Shown: in pieces, positions 46,922 to 55,038 of the stretch
Layout of the letters: every line of letters begins with the position of its first letter
Position numbering within the stretch: the stretch's first letter is position 1
Origin: Rhodococcus sp. SGAir0479
Lineage (GTDB): Bacteria > Actinomycetota > Actinomycetes > Mycobacteriales > Mycobacteriaceae
Assembly (NCBI RefSeq): GCF_005484805.1
Contig: NZ_CP039432.1
Location: forward strand, 3,472,001 to 3,536,000
Direction of reading: 5' to 3'
DNA length: 64,000 nucleotides
The notes under the pieces: model-generated
What the model was told of the DNA's origin: nothing
The model's database searches: none
The model's input: the letters and a program-made list of their open reading frames with translations, nothing else
Translations under genes and position numbers: made by a program

Positions 46922-47305
46922 GTGAAGAAGTACCTGCCCGCCGCGGTCGTCGACATCCTGTTCGTGTTGATCTTCGCCGCGCTCGGTCGGCGGAGCCACG
47001 AGGAAGCGCTCGATGTCGCGGGCTTCGCCACCACGGCGTGGCCGTTCCTGGCCGGTCTCGCGGCGGGGTGGCTCGTCACGGTCGGCCTCTACCGTGACAA
47101 GTTCGACCCACGGCTGGTGGTCCCGACCGGCGTGATCGCCTGGCTGTCGACACTCGTGCTCGGCATGGTGTTGCGGGCGGCCAGTGGTCAAGGCACCGCG
47201 TTCTCCTTCATGCTGGTCGCGGCGACGTTCCTCGCCCTGTTCCTCATCGGGTGGCGAGCGATCGCACAGGCAGTGCGCAAGCGCCGACCCGCACGCCAGA
47301 CGTAA
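46922..47305 (+). CDS. DUF3054 family membrane protein
   Basis: 127 residues from the GTG at 46922. Four helices: AVVDILFVLIFAALGRRSH, WPFLAGLAAGWLVTVGLY, VPTGVIAWLSTLVLGMVLR, and AFSFMLVAATFLALFLIGWRAI. The pattern of DUF3054 (D-x-x-F-V-x-x-F-A-x-x-G-R-x-S/x-H, then W and W-motifs) is clear. No function is known for the family. TACGCT lies 7 nt before the start, so it is probably leaderless and transcribed independently of the upstream gene. Confidence 0.85.
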   Translation: MKKYLPAAVVDILFVLIFAALGRRSHEEALDVAGFATTAWPFLAGLAAGWLVTVGLYRDKFDPRLVVPTGVIAWLSTLVLGMVLRAASGQGTAFSFMLVAATFLALFLIGWRAIAQAVRKRRPARQT

Positions 47306-47347
47306 TCGGCGGCCGACGCCCCCGCACAGCTATACCCGGAGAACTTG

Positions 47348-48820
47348 ATGAGCTCGACAACCGAACAAACGCCCGAACGATCCCGCTCCGATCACGGCTT
47401 CTTCGGACAGCCGTTCGCACTCGCGAACCTGTTCGGCGTCGAGATGTGGGAACGCTTCTCCTTCTACGGCATGCAGGGCATCCTGCTGTACTACCTGTAC
47501 TACTCGGCCACCGACGGCGGCCTGGCACTCGACAAGGCCACGGCCACCAGCATCGTCGGCGCCTACGGCGGTACGGTCTACCTCTCGACCATCGTGGGCG
47601 CGTGGCTCGCCGACCGGGTGCTGGGCTCCGAGCGCACACTCTTCTACAGCGCGTGCCTGATCATGGTCGGTCACATCAGCCTGGCCGCGATCCCGGCGCT
47701 GCCGGGCGTCGGTGTCGGCCTGGTCCTCATCGCGTTCGGCAGCGGCGGGCTCAAGGCCAACGCCACCTCCCTCGTCGGAGATCTGTACGCGCCCGACGAC
47801 GAACGCCGCGACGCCGGTTTCTCCATCTTCTACATGGGCATCAACCTGGGCGCGCTCATCGGGCCGCTGCTCACCGGGTTCGCGCAGAAGGAATGGGGCT
47901 TCCACGTCGGCTTCGCGCTGGCCGCGTTCGGTATGGCGCTCGGACTCGTCCAGTACACGGTGGGGCGCCGGCGCCTGCAGGGAATCGGTGCGAGTGCCCC
48001 CAACCCGCTGCCGGCCGCGGCCCGGGCGCGCGTGCTGGCGCTCACGATCGGCGCCGTCGTCGTCGTGGCGGTGCTGGCGCTGGCCGGGCTGATCACGGCG
48101 GGCAATCTGTCCGAGATCGTCGTCGGGCTCACCATCGCCGCCGCCGTCGCCTACTTCGCGGTGATCCTCTCGAGCCGGCGCATCACCGGCACCGAACGCA
48201 GCCGGGTGGTCGCGTTCATCCCGATGTTCGTTGCCAGCGCCGCGTTCTGGTCGCTGTTCCAGCAGCAGTTCACGACGGTCGCGATCTACGCCGACGAGCG
48301 GCTGAACCGCGACCTGTTCGGCTGGGACTTCCCGCCCACGTGGGTGCAATCGATCCAGCCGGTGTTCGTGGTCGTCTTCGCGGGCGTGTTCGCGGCGCTG
48401 TGGACCAAGCTCGGCCCACGGCAGCCGTCGTCGCCGATCAAGTTCGCGCTGGCCACCGCGATCATGGGCATCGCGTTCCTGTGCTTCATCCCGATGAGCG
48501 GTGGCGGCCCCAACAGCGCACCGCTGCTGGGACTCGCGGGCATCCTGCTGCTGTTCACGTTCGCCGAACTGTTGCTCTCCCCCGTCGGGCTGTCACTGGC
48601 GACCAAGCTCGCCCCGGCCGTCTTCCACACCCAGATGGTGGCGCTGTTCTTCCTGTCGGTGGCGCTCGGGTCGAGCCTGGCCGGCACCCTGTCGGGGTTC
48701 TACGCCCAGGACCACGAGGTGCCGTACTTCGCCACCGTCGGCATCGCCGCCCTCGGTATCGGGGCTCTCGTCGCCGCGATCTCGCCGTGGATCCGGCGCC
48801 TCATGCGCGGGGTGCACTGA
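47348..48820 (+). CDS. POT/PTR family proton-dependent oligopeptide transporter
   Basis: 490 residues, fourteen helices (the usual bacterial POT number). Start at ATG 47348; a TTG directly before it gives one extra Met. The proton-coupling motif ExxERFSYY is present as GVEMWERFSFYGMQGILLYYL (about residues 30-50). Motif FYxxINxG: FSIFYMGINLGALIGPLL. GxGxKANATSLVGDLY in the first intracellular region and FAELLLSPVGLSLATKLAP in helix 10 fit. It takes up di- and tripeptides with protons. Confidence 0.93.
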   Translation: MSSTTEQTPERSRSDHGFFGQPFALANLFGVEMWERFSFYGMQGILLYYLYYSATDGGLALDKATATSIVGAYGGTVYLSTIVGAWLADRVLGSERTLFYSACLIMVGHISLAAIPALPGVGVGLVLIAFGSGGLKANATSLVGDLYAPDDERRDAGFSIFYMGINLGALIGPLLTGFAQKEWGFHVGFALAAFGMALGLVQYTVGRRRLQGIGASAPNPLPAAARARVLALTIGAVVVVAVLALAGLITAGNLSEIVVGLTIAAAVAYFAVILSSRRITGTERSRVVAFIPMFVASAAFWSLFQQQFTTVAIYADERLNRDLFGWDFPPTWVQSIQPVFVVVFAGVFAALWTKLGPRQPSSPIKFALATAIMGIAFLCFIPMSGGGPNSAPLLGLAGILLLFTFAELLLSPVGLSLATKLAPAVFHTQMVALFFLSVALGSSLAGTLSGFYAQDHEVPYFATVGIAALGIGALVAAISPWIRRLMRGVH

Positions 48821-48863
48821 GTCCTCGAGCCCCCGAGTCCCCGAGTCCCCCTCGCGGGGCAGG

Positions 48864-49463
48864 TCAGCGGACGAGCAGGTCCCGCACGTGGGCGGTCTCG
48901 TTCACCGAGGCCACCCGCCGGGCCCCGTTGCGGGAGACGAGCACCCGGCTGAACGACACGTAGTCCAGCGGGAACGTCAGGGGCCGCGCCAGGCCGAGGA
49001 GCTCCTGCAGCACGATGTTGATCACTCCGCCGTGCGCGACGATCACCACGGTGTCCTCGTGGCTCGACTGCGCGACGACGGCATCCGTGGCGGTCAGCAC
49101 GCGCCGGCGGAAGGCGTCCTCGTCGACGAACTCCGGCAGCAGGCCGCTGCGAATGCGCGCGTAGGCCTCGGGCATCCGCTCCCGCGCCTCGTGGATCGGG
49201 ACGTAGTAGCGCTGGTCGGAGTCGTACTCGGCCAGCCGCGCGTCCGTCTCCGGGACGAGGGAACGTGACCGGGCGAACGGTGCCGCCGTCTCGACGGCCC
49301 GCCGCTGCGGGCTAGAGACCACGCGCGCGACCGGAACGCCGTCGAGCGCGGCCGGCAGTCGCTGCGCCTGCCGGCGGCCCAGCTCGGTCAGCGCCGGGTC
49401 CGCACGGCCTTCCGTGACGGCGACGTGTTCCGGCAGCGCGTGCCGGACGAGAACCAACTGCAC
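48864..49463 (-). CDS. Histidine phosphatase superfamily protein
   Basis: 199 residues from the GTG at 49463, 2 nt after the SDR stop, so translation is coupled. The nucleophile loop is LVLVRHALPEH (RHx) near the start, with the second His in VVIVAHGGVINIVLQELL and an Arg in SSPQRRAVETAAPF. This is the phosphoglycerate mutase-like fold that removes phosphate from small molecules. In an operon with an APH-type kinase, a phosphoryl-intermediate-removing or proofreading role is conceivable. The substrate is unknown. Confidence 0.85.
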   Translation of the reverse strand: MQLVLVRHALPEHVAVTEGRADPALTELGRRQAQRLPAALDGVPVARVVSSPQRRAVETAAPFARSRSLVPETDARLAEYDSDQRYYVPIHEARERMPEAYARIRSGLLPEFVDEDAFRRRVLTATDAVVAQSSHEDTVVIVAHGGVINIVLQELLGLARPLTFPLDYVSFSRVLVSRNGARRVASVNETAHVRDLLVR

Positions 49464-49465
49464 GG

Positions 49466-50203
49466 TCAGGCACCGTACCCGGAGGCGCCCGCCCGGCTGA
49501 GCACCATCGACGACAGCACCGCCCGGTTCGACAACCGCAACACCGCGTCGACGAGCTCGACCACGTCCCCGACCGTGAGCATGGTCGCGGCCGGGATGCG
49601 GTCCTTGGTCCACTCGGACATGTCGGTGTCGACGTACGCGGGCGCAATCGCCGTGCCGGCGACGCCGTTGCCGGACTCCTCCGCGTTGAGGGTCTGCACC
49701 AGCGACATCAACGCCGCCTTCGTCGCCCCGTACACCGCGAGGTTCGCCTCGGCGTACACCCCGGTGATGGACGACACCGCCACCACCTTCGCGCCGTGGT
49801 CGGGGTTCGCCGCAGCGCCCGCACGCAGCAGCGGCAGCGCGCGCTGCAGCAACGCGAACGGTGCGGCGAGGTTCACCGCGACGGTCTTGTCGAAGCGGCG
49901 CATAGGGAACTCGGCGATGGGTCCGGCGGTGCCCACCCCGGCATTGAGCACCAGCGCCCGCATCGCGCCGAACCGGGTCGCGTGGGCCTCGGTGAGCGCG
50001 GCCGCGGTGTCGGGGTCCGCGCTGTCGGCGGCGACGGCGACGACGTCGGGCGCACCGGCCGCCCGCAGGTCCGCGGCGACCGCGTCCAGCCGGGCCCCGT
50101 CCCGGGCGGTGATCGTCAGCCCGTAGCCCTGTTCGGCGAGGCGGCGCGCGATTCCCAGGCCGATACCGCGGGATGCTCCGGTGATCAACGCGCTGTTCGT
50201 CAT
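49466..50203 (-). CDS. Short-chain dehydrogenase (SDR) of the ACAD/APH operon
   Basis: 245 residues from the ATG at 50203, overlapping the end of the kinase gene by 4 nt. Classical SDR: coenzyme motif ITGASRGIGLGIARRL (about 7-22), NAGV (LVLNAGVGTAG), catalytic Ser in VVAVSSITGVY and Tyr-Lys in YGATKAALMSL. Arg in TARDG after strand 2 favours NADP(H). In the Pseudomonas lva operon an SDR-like enzyme (LvaD) reduces levulinyl-CoA; a similar 4-keto/4-hydroxyacyl-CoA step is inferred here. The histidine phosphatase gene follows 2 nt later. Confidence 0.87.
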   Translation of the reverse strand: MTNSALITGASRGIGLGIARRLAEQGYGLTITARDGARLDAVAADLRAAGAPDVVAVAADSADPDTAAALTEAHATRFGAMRALVLNAGVGTAGPIAEFPMRRFDKTVAVNLAAPFALLQRALPLLRAGAAANPDHGAKVVAVSSITGVYAEANLAVYGATKAALMSLVQTLNAEESGNGVAGTAIAPAYVDTDMSEWTKDRIPAATMLTVGDVVELVDAVLRLSNRAVLSSMVLSRAGASGYGA

Positions 50204-51228
50204 CGGTCTCCTTCCGTCGCGGCCAGTCCGGCCGCGACCAGCGGCGGCACGGCCTCGCACGCGTGCGCGAATCCCTCGCCGGTCGTGGCGCCGGCGCGGT
50301 GGCGGTGGGTGATGCCCTCGGCGATCACCGCGAGCTTGAAGTTGGCGAGGCCCAGATAGAAGCCCCAGTGGCCCAGGTTGCGTCCGGTCACGGTGGAGTA
50401 CTGCTGGGCGATCGCCTCGGCCGACGGCAACCGCTCGCTGGTCCACGCCGCCGGTTCCCCGAGGATGACGTCGAGGGCGGGGTGCCGGTACACGCACATC
50501 TGGGCCAGATCGGCCAGCGGGTCCCCCAGTGTCGACAGTTCCCAGTCCACCACGGCGACCACGCGGCCGGGATCGTCGTCGGCGACGAGCGTGTTGTCGA
50601 TGCGGTAGTCGCCGTGCACGATCGCGACCTGCGAGGCGGTGGGCACGGCGTCCTGCAGTCGGGCGTGCAGCCGCTCGAGGTCCGGAAGGTCCCGGGTCTT
50701 GACGCGTTCCCACTGCCGCGCCCACAACGCGACCTGACGGGACAGGTAGCCGTCGGGCCGGCCGAACGCTTCGAGGCCCACCGCGCGATGGTCCACGGCG
50801 TGCAGGGCCGCCAGCACCCGGACCAATTCTTCGACGGACGCGTCGATCTCGGCATCCGAGAGCCGATCGAGATCGTCGACGGTGCGGATCACCCGCCCCT
50901 CGACGAACCCGGTGACCGCGAACGGGGCGCCCATCACCGACTCGTCCTCGCACAGCGCGACGGTGGGCGCGACGGGGACGGCGGAGCCCTGCAGCGCCGC
51001 GCACACCCGGTACTCGCGTGCGACGTCGTGCGCGGACGGTGTCAGTCCCGCGGTCGGTGGCCGGCGCAGCACCCAGCGCGAGACGTCGTCGAACACCTCG
51101 AACGTGAGGTTGGACTTGCCGCCGGAGATCAGCCGGGCCCGCAGTTCGCCGGCGGTCGAAACGCCGCGGTCTTCGAAGAACCGTTGCAGCGCGACGAGAT
51201 CCAGTCCATCGAGGTGGGTCGTGGTCAT
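50200..51228 (-). CDS. APH-fold phosphotransferase (ACAD10/11 kinase-half, LvaA-like)
   Basis: 342 residues from the ATG at 51228, overlapping the acyl-CoA dehydrogenase stop by 4 nt. APH-type kinase: LISGGKSNLTFEVF (nucleotide loop), catalytic loop VAIVHGDYRIDNTLV (HGDxxxxN, about 197-212), then metal site VAVVDWELSTLGDPLADLAQM. The combination with the adjacent dehydrogenase equals the two domains of mammalian ACAD10/ACAD11, where the kinase phosphorylates the 4-hydroxyl of 4-hydroxyacyl-CoA, and LvaA of Pseudomonas does the same to 4-hydroxyvaleryl-CoA. Strongly suggests the same reaction here; the substrate is inferred. Confidence 0.85.
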   Translation of the reverse strand: MTTTHLDGLDLVALQRFFEDRGVSTAGELRARLISGGKSNLTFEVFDDVSRWVLRRPPTAGLTPSAHDVAREYRVCAALQGSAVPVAPTVALCEDESVMGAPFAVTGFVEGRVIRTVDDLDRLSDAEIDASVEELVRVLAALHAVDHRAVGLEAFGRPDGYLSRQVALWARQWERVKTRDLPDLERLHARLQDAVPTASQVAIVHGDYRIDNTLVADDDPGRVVAVVDWELSTLGDPLADLAQMCVYRHPALDVILGEPAAWTSERLPSAEAIAQQYSTVTGRNLGHWGFYLGLANFKLAVIAEGITHRHRAGATTGEGFAHACEAVPPLVAAGLAATEGDR

Positions 51229-52439
51229 GCCTGCCCCTCCTCGCGTGCGGCCCGCTTGGCCTTGCCGACGACCCGCTTGGCGAGCGCCCACCGGTGCACC
51301 TCGGACGGACCGTCGTACACCCGGAACGGACGCACCTCGCGGGACAGCCGCGCCAACGGCAGATCACCGGAAACACCCATGCCACCGCACATCTGGATCG
51401 ACCGGTCGACGATCCGGAAGATCGCCTCCGACCCGAACGTCTTCGCGATGGACGTCGAGTCCGACGCGGCCTCGCCCCGGTCGAGCTCCCAGCACGCGCG
51501 GGTCAGCAACGCACGGGTGGCCGCGATGTCGATCTCGTTGTCGGCCACCATCTTCTGGACCATGCCGAGGTCGCCCAGGCGGGATCCGAAGCCGTACCGC
51601 CGGGCGACGTAGTCGACGGCGACGTCGTGCCCACGCCGGGCCGCGCCCAGCCAGCGCATCACGTGCGTCATGCGGGCGGGCCCGAGGCGTACCTGCGCGT
51701 ACGCGAACCCCTCGTCGACCGCGCCGAGGACGGCTTCGTCGGGGACGAACAGGTCGTCGAAGAACACCTCGCAGTGGCCGCCGATCATCGCCCGGTCGAG
51801 GGTCTCGATGTGCCGCTCGACGCGGATGCCGGGCGCCGACGCGGGCGCGAGGAACATCGTCGCCCCACCGCGGTCCCCCGGCGCCCCGGACGTGCGGGCC
51901 ATGACGATGAAGAAGCCGGCACCGTCGGCGCCGGTGATGAACCACTTGTGACCGTTGATCTTCCAGCCGCCCGGCGCCTTCTCGGCTCGGGTGGTGAGCG
52001 CCGACGGGTCGGACCCGGCGCCCGGCGCGGGCTCGGTCATCGCGAACGCCGACCGGACCTCACCGCGGGCGAGCGGCGCCAGGAACTCATCCTTCTGCGC
52101 CGGACTCGCGACGTGCGCGAGCAGGTGCACGTTGCCCTCGTCGGGCGCCGCGATGCTCAGGGCGATCGGACCGAACAGCGAGTATCCGGCGGCCTCGAAC
52201 ACCGGGGACCGCTCGCTCATGTCCAGCCCCAGCCCGCCGAACTCGACGGGCGCGTGCGGCGCCAGCAACCCCCGCCCCTTCGCCTCCGCCTGCAACTCCA
52301 CCCGCAGACCGTCCCCGCCGGCGGCGGTGATGTCACCCCCGTGCGCGTCCTCGATCGGCAGGATCACGTCCCGCACGAAGGCACGCGTTCGCTCGACGAG
52401 GTCTTCCACCTCGGGCGTATACGACAGATCCACGGCCAC
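51225..52439 (-). CDS. Acyl-CoA dehydrogenase (ACAD10/11-type)
   Basis: 404 residues. FAD flavoenzyme: ACAD N-terminal (VEDLVERTRAFVRDVILPIEDAH), middle AFAMTEPAPGAGSDPSALTTRAEK and GHKWFITGADG, C-terminal helices and GGMGVSGDLPLARLSREVRPFRVYDGPSEVHRWALAKR. The last motif has DGPSEVH in place of the usual EGT(S/A)xI, so the catalytic base position is Asp-like, as in ACAD10/11. In those enzymes the domain removes the 4-phosphate from 4-phosphoacyl-CoA rather than doing plain beta-dehydrogenation. The downstream APH kinase overlaps by 4 nt, supporting this role. A 26-bp palindrome is upstream. Confidence 0.87.
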   Translation of the reverse strand: MAVDLSYTPEVEDLVERTRAFVRDVILPIEDAHGGDITAAGGDGLRVELQAEAKGRGLLAPHAPVEFGGLGLDMSERSPVFEAAGYSLFGPIALSIAAPDEGNVHLLAHVASPAQKDEFLAPLARGEVRSAFAMTEPAPGAGSDPSALTTRAEKAPGGWKINGHKWFITGADGAGFFIVMARTSGAPGDRGGATMFLAPASAPGIRVERHIETLDRAMIGGHCEVFFDDLFVPDEAVLGAVDEGFAYAQVRLGPARMTHVMRWLGAARRGHDVAVDYVARRYGFGSRLGDLGMVQKMVADNEIDIAATRALLTRACWELDRGEAASDSTSIAKTFGSEAIFRIVDRSIQMCGGMGVSGDLPLARLSREVRPFRVYDGPSEVHRWALAKRVVGKAKRAAREEGQA

Positions 52440-52457
52440 GGCACACCTCCGACGACT

Positions 52458-52483
52458 CCCGACCGAGCGATCGCTCGGTCGGG
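52458..52483. promoter_or_regulatory. 26-bp palindromic operator of the ACAD/APH operon
   Basis: Arms of 13 bp, CCCGACCGAGCGA and its exact complement, meet at 52470/52471 with no spacer. It lies 19 nt upstream of the dehydrogenase start and 69 nt from the end of the TetR gene. TetR-type operators for acyl-CoA genes have this form; the TetR encoded just upstream is the likely ligand-binding regulator. Confidence 0.65.
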
Positions 52484-52551
52484 GTTACCGTCGCACAGGA
52501 CCGGCCCCGGGTCAAGGGTGACCAACCGAGAAGTGCGGCCGAATCAGTCCG

Positions 52552-53163
52552 TCAGCCGGCACCGACCGCACCGCGCGCGATGACGAGATTGCGCGCGACC
52601 AGCTCGTCGGGATCGAGGGTGCCGTCCGGGCGGTACCAGGTGGCGACCGCGACACACATCGTCGTGACGGCCCGGCTCGCGTCGAGCGGATACGGGGTGT
52701 GGAACTCGCCGCCGCGGACGCCGTCCTCGACGATGGTGTCGAGCATGCGCTGCTGTTCGTCGCGCATACCGACGTACTCCGCGCGCGCCGGGTCCTCCAT
52801 GCTGCGCAGCTCCGTGGAGGCCACGAATGCCTGTTCCCGGCGGAACATGTGGAACCGCAGCAGCGATTCGACGACGGCGTCGAACTGCTCGCGCGGCCCG
52901 GGTCCCGCCTCGGCGAGCGCCCGCCGGCTGCGGTCGAGCAACTCGGCCATGACCACGCGGGTGAGCCCGACGAGCAACGCCTGCTTGGACGGGTAGTGGT
53001 GGTACAGCCCCGGCACCGACAGCCCCGCCCGGCCGGCGATCTCCCGGATCGACGCGCCCTCGTACCCGCGTTCGGCGAAGAGTTCGAGCGCCGCGGCCAG
53101 CGGGCCGGGCAGCGTCGAGTCCCCGTAGTGGCGCCACGATCCGGCGGCCGTGTCAGATGTCAT
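52552..53163 (-). CDS. TetR/AcrR family regulator of the ACAD/APH operon
   Basis: 203 residues from the ATG at 53163, 7 nt after a TACGGT -10 box with no Shine-Dalgarno (leaderless); a GTG three codons upstream is also in frame. DNA-binding domain: LAAALELFAERGYEGASIREIAGRAGLSVPGLYHHYPSKQALLVGL (about 24-69). The C-terminal domain resembles TetR proteins that respond to acyl-CoA (KstR2/FadR-like size). It is followed by the palindrome and the ACAD/APH operon in the same direction, so it probably controls those genes. Confidence 0.87.
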   Translation of the reverse strand: MTSDTAAGSWRHYGDSTLPGPLAAALELFAERGYEGASIREIAGRAGLSVPGLYHHYPSKQALLVGLTRVVMAELLDRSRRALAEAGPGPREQFDAVVESLLRFHMFRREQAFVASTELRSMEDPARAEYVGMRDEQQRMLDTIVEDGVRGGEFHTPYPLDASRAVTTMCVAVATWYRPDGTLDPDELVARNLVIARGAVGAG

Positions 53164-53223
53164 ACCCCACACCGTACGAGACGGTTCACGGGAGACCGAC
53201 GAGCGATCCGGCCGCGCCGGACC

Positions 53224-54906
53224 TCACTTCTCCATCGGCTTGGCCATCTCCTTCATGAAGACGTCGGTCATCTTGACCGCCCGGTCCCCGCCGTCGGCGT
53301 CGGCCACGAAGACCGCGAAGGCGAGGTCGCCGCGCGAACCGAAGAACCACCGGTCCGAGTCGTTGCCGGCAGCGGTACCGATCAGATCCGGGTACTGCTT
53401 CAGGAACGACGCCGACCCCTTCTGGACGTTGTCGCGCATCGCGTTCCGCAGCTGCTCGGTCACGGCGACCGGCAGCGCTCCCTCGACGTCCTCCGCGGTC
53501 GCCTGCTGCCCCTCGACGATCATCGGCATCGGCGCGCTGCCGCGCTGCACGGACGCCGCGAGCATCGCCAGGCCGAACGGGCTGATCTGCGCCTCGAACC
53601 CGTTCTTCGACTTCATCACCTGGTCGACTCCGGACTGCGACGAGGTGAGGACCGCGGTCTGCGGGTCCAGCCCCGGCATCTCGTAGTCCAATCCGACGCC
53701 CAGCTGCCGCCCCGCCCGCTCGAGGTCGCCGTCGCTGACCTTCCCGGGTTCGACACCCGCCTGCATCGCCGCCGCCCGGCGGATCACGTCGACCGTGTCG
53801 CCCGCGGGGTACATGCCGGTGAACGCGATGGGTCCCTGCTCGATCGCCTGGTTGTTCTGCGCGGCAGCGACCACCGCACCGGTGGACGGCCGGATCGCCA
53901 CGATGGTGGCGGGCGTCCCGGCGTTCACGACGGCGTTCTCGGCGGCCAGCTGCAAGCGGGAGTCGAGGGTGGCCTTGATGTCCGGGCCGGGCGGGCCCTG
54001 GTGGCCCACCTGCTGCTGGACGGTGCCGTCGGGCTCGACGATGTTCACGGCCCACCCGGCGGTCGCGTCCCGGTTCATCTGCCACACGGTCCGCAGCGGA
54101 TCGAGGAGCGGGGTCACGATCCGGCGGTCGGTGGTGATGAGCTTGGGCTGCTTGTCGACGAAGACGCCGGGGATGCCGGCCAGATCCTGTTCGAGGTACT
54201 GGTAGTCCTGGTCCCGCAACAGCACCGCGACCACCTTCTCGCCGGGCTTCGCGGCGAGTTCCTGTCGCATCGACTCGCCGGTCACGAGCGGGGCGACGGG
54301 CTCGAGCGCCTCGGCGACCCGGTCGGTCGTGGCCACCGGATCCGGCATCGTGGCCGGATCGAGAGTGACGGCGTTGATCGTCTGCTCCGCCATCAGCGGG
54401 TCACCGGCGCCGTCGAAGACCATCGGGGGCGCCGCGTCGGTACGGTCGTACCGAATCGTGCGGCCGTGGCCGAGGGCCGGCGCCAGCAGCGTCGGATCCC
54501 ACGAGACGCGCCATCCCATGGAGAGCTTCCGGACGCCGCCGTCGACGTAGTAGCTCCAGTCCTTGCCCTCGCCGAAGTTCCAGGCGGCGTCGACGGTGAA
54601 GAAACCGGAATCGCCGTTCAGTTCCATGAACTGGGCGACGGTCCACTGCGAGTCCCCGGCGTCCAGGCCGTCGAACATCTGCTGGATGGACTCCTCGGCG
54701 GCGTTCGGGTACGACGTCAGGTCGGCGGCGGCCTCGGCGTCCCGGTCGTTGAGGGCCTGGACGAACCCGGCCACGACCGATTGCGCGCTCTGGTCGGCGT
54801 CCTCCCCCACGCAGGACACCAAGGCACCTGCCAGCACGGCCACGAGGCCGATCGGCAGGGCCATCGCACTGCTACGCCGGACGCGGGGCGAGGCTCGGAA
54901 ACCCAT
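53224..54906 (-). CDS. Catalytically dead penicillin-binding lipoprotein paralogue
   Basis: 560 residues from the ATG at 54906 (GGAGGATT upstream). A lipoprotein signal (LAGALVSC lipobox; Cys about residue 32) is followed by an NTF2/MecA_N-like domain, a PBP dimer domain and the transpeptidase fold. The active-site triads are all lost. SxxK is GDTVDV in the position where the paralogue has GSTFKT; the SxN segment with about 45 surrounding residues is deleted; KTGTAE is IGTAAGN. Other sequence (YPAGDTVD, GLDYEMPGL, SPFGLAMLAASVQRG) is well kept. It should not bind beta-lactam covalently and may act as a regulator or scaffold. The active copy is downstream on the same strand. Confidence 0.8.
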   Translation of the reverse strand: MGFRASPRVRRSSAMALPIGLVAVLAGALVSCVGEDADQSAQSVVAGFVQALNDRDAEAAADLTSYPNAAEESIQQMFDGLDAGDSQWTVAQFMELNGDSGFFTVDAAWNFGEGKDWSYYVDGGVRKLSMGWRVSWDPTLLAPALGHGRTIRYDRTDAAPPMVFDGAGDPLMAEQTINAVTLDPATMPDPVATTDRVAEALEPVAPLVTGESMRQELAAKPGEKVVAVLLRDQDYQYLEQDLAGIPGVFVDKQPKLITTDRRIVTPLLDPLRTVWQMNRDATAGWAVNIVEPDGTVQQQVGHQGPPGPDIKATLDSRLQLAAENAVVNAGTPATIVAIRPSTGAVVAAAQNNQAIEQGPIAFTGMYPAGDTVDVIRRAAAMQAGVEPGKVSDGDLERAGRQLGVGLDYEMPGLDPQTAVLTSSQSGVDQVMKSKNGFEAQISPFGLAMLAASVQRGSAPMPMIVEGQQATAEDVEGALPVAVTEQLRNAMRDNVQKGSASFLKQYPDLIGTAAGNDSDRWFFGSRGDLAFAVFVADADGGDRAVKMTDVFMKEMAKPMEK

Positions 54907-55038
54907 AGTCACAATCCTCCCGATTGCCACTTGCGTAACAAGCACGGATCGCCTACGAAGATGTCACGATTATGCCACTGACGCTCGTCTCGAAGCCTCC
55001 CCGTGACGCGCGACACCCCCGCCTGCGGTGGCGCGGAG

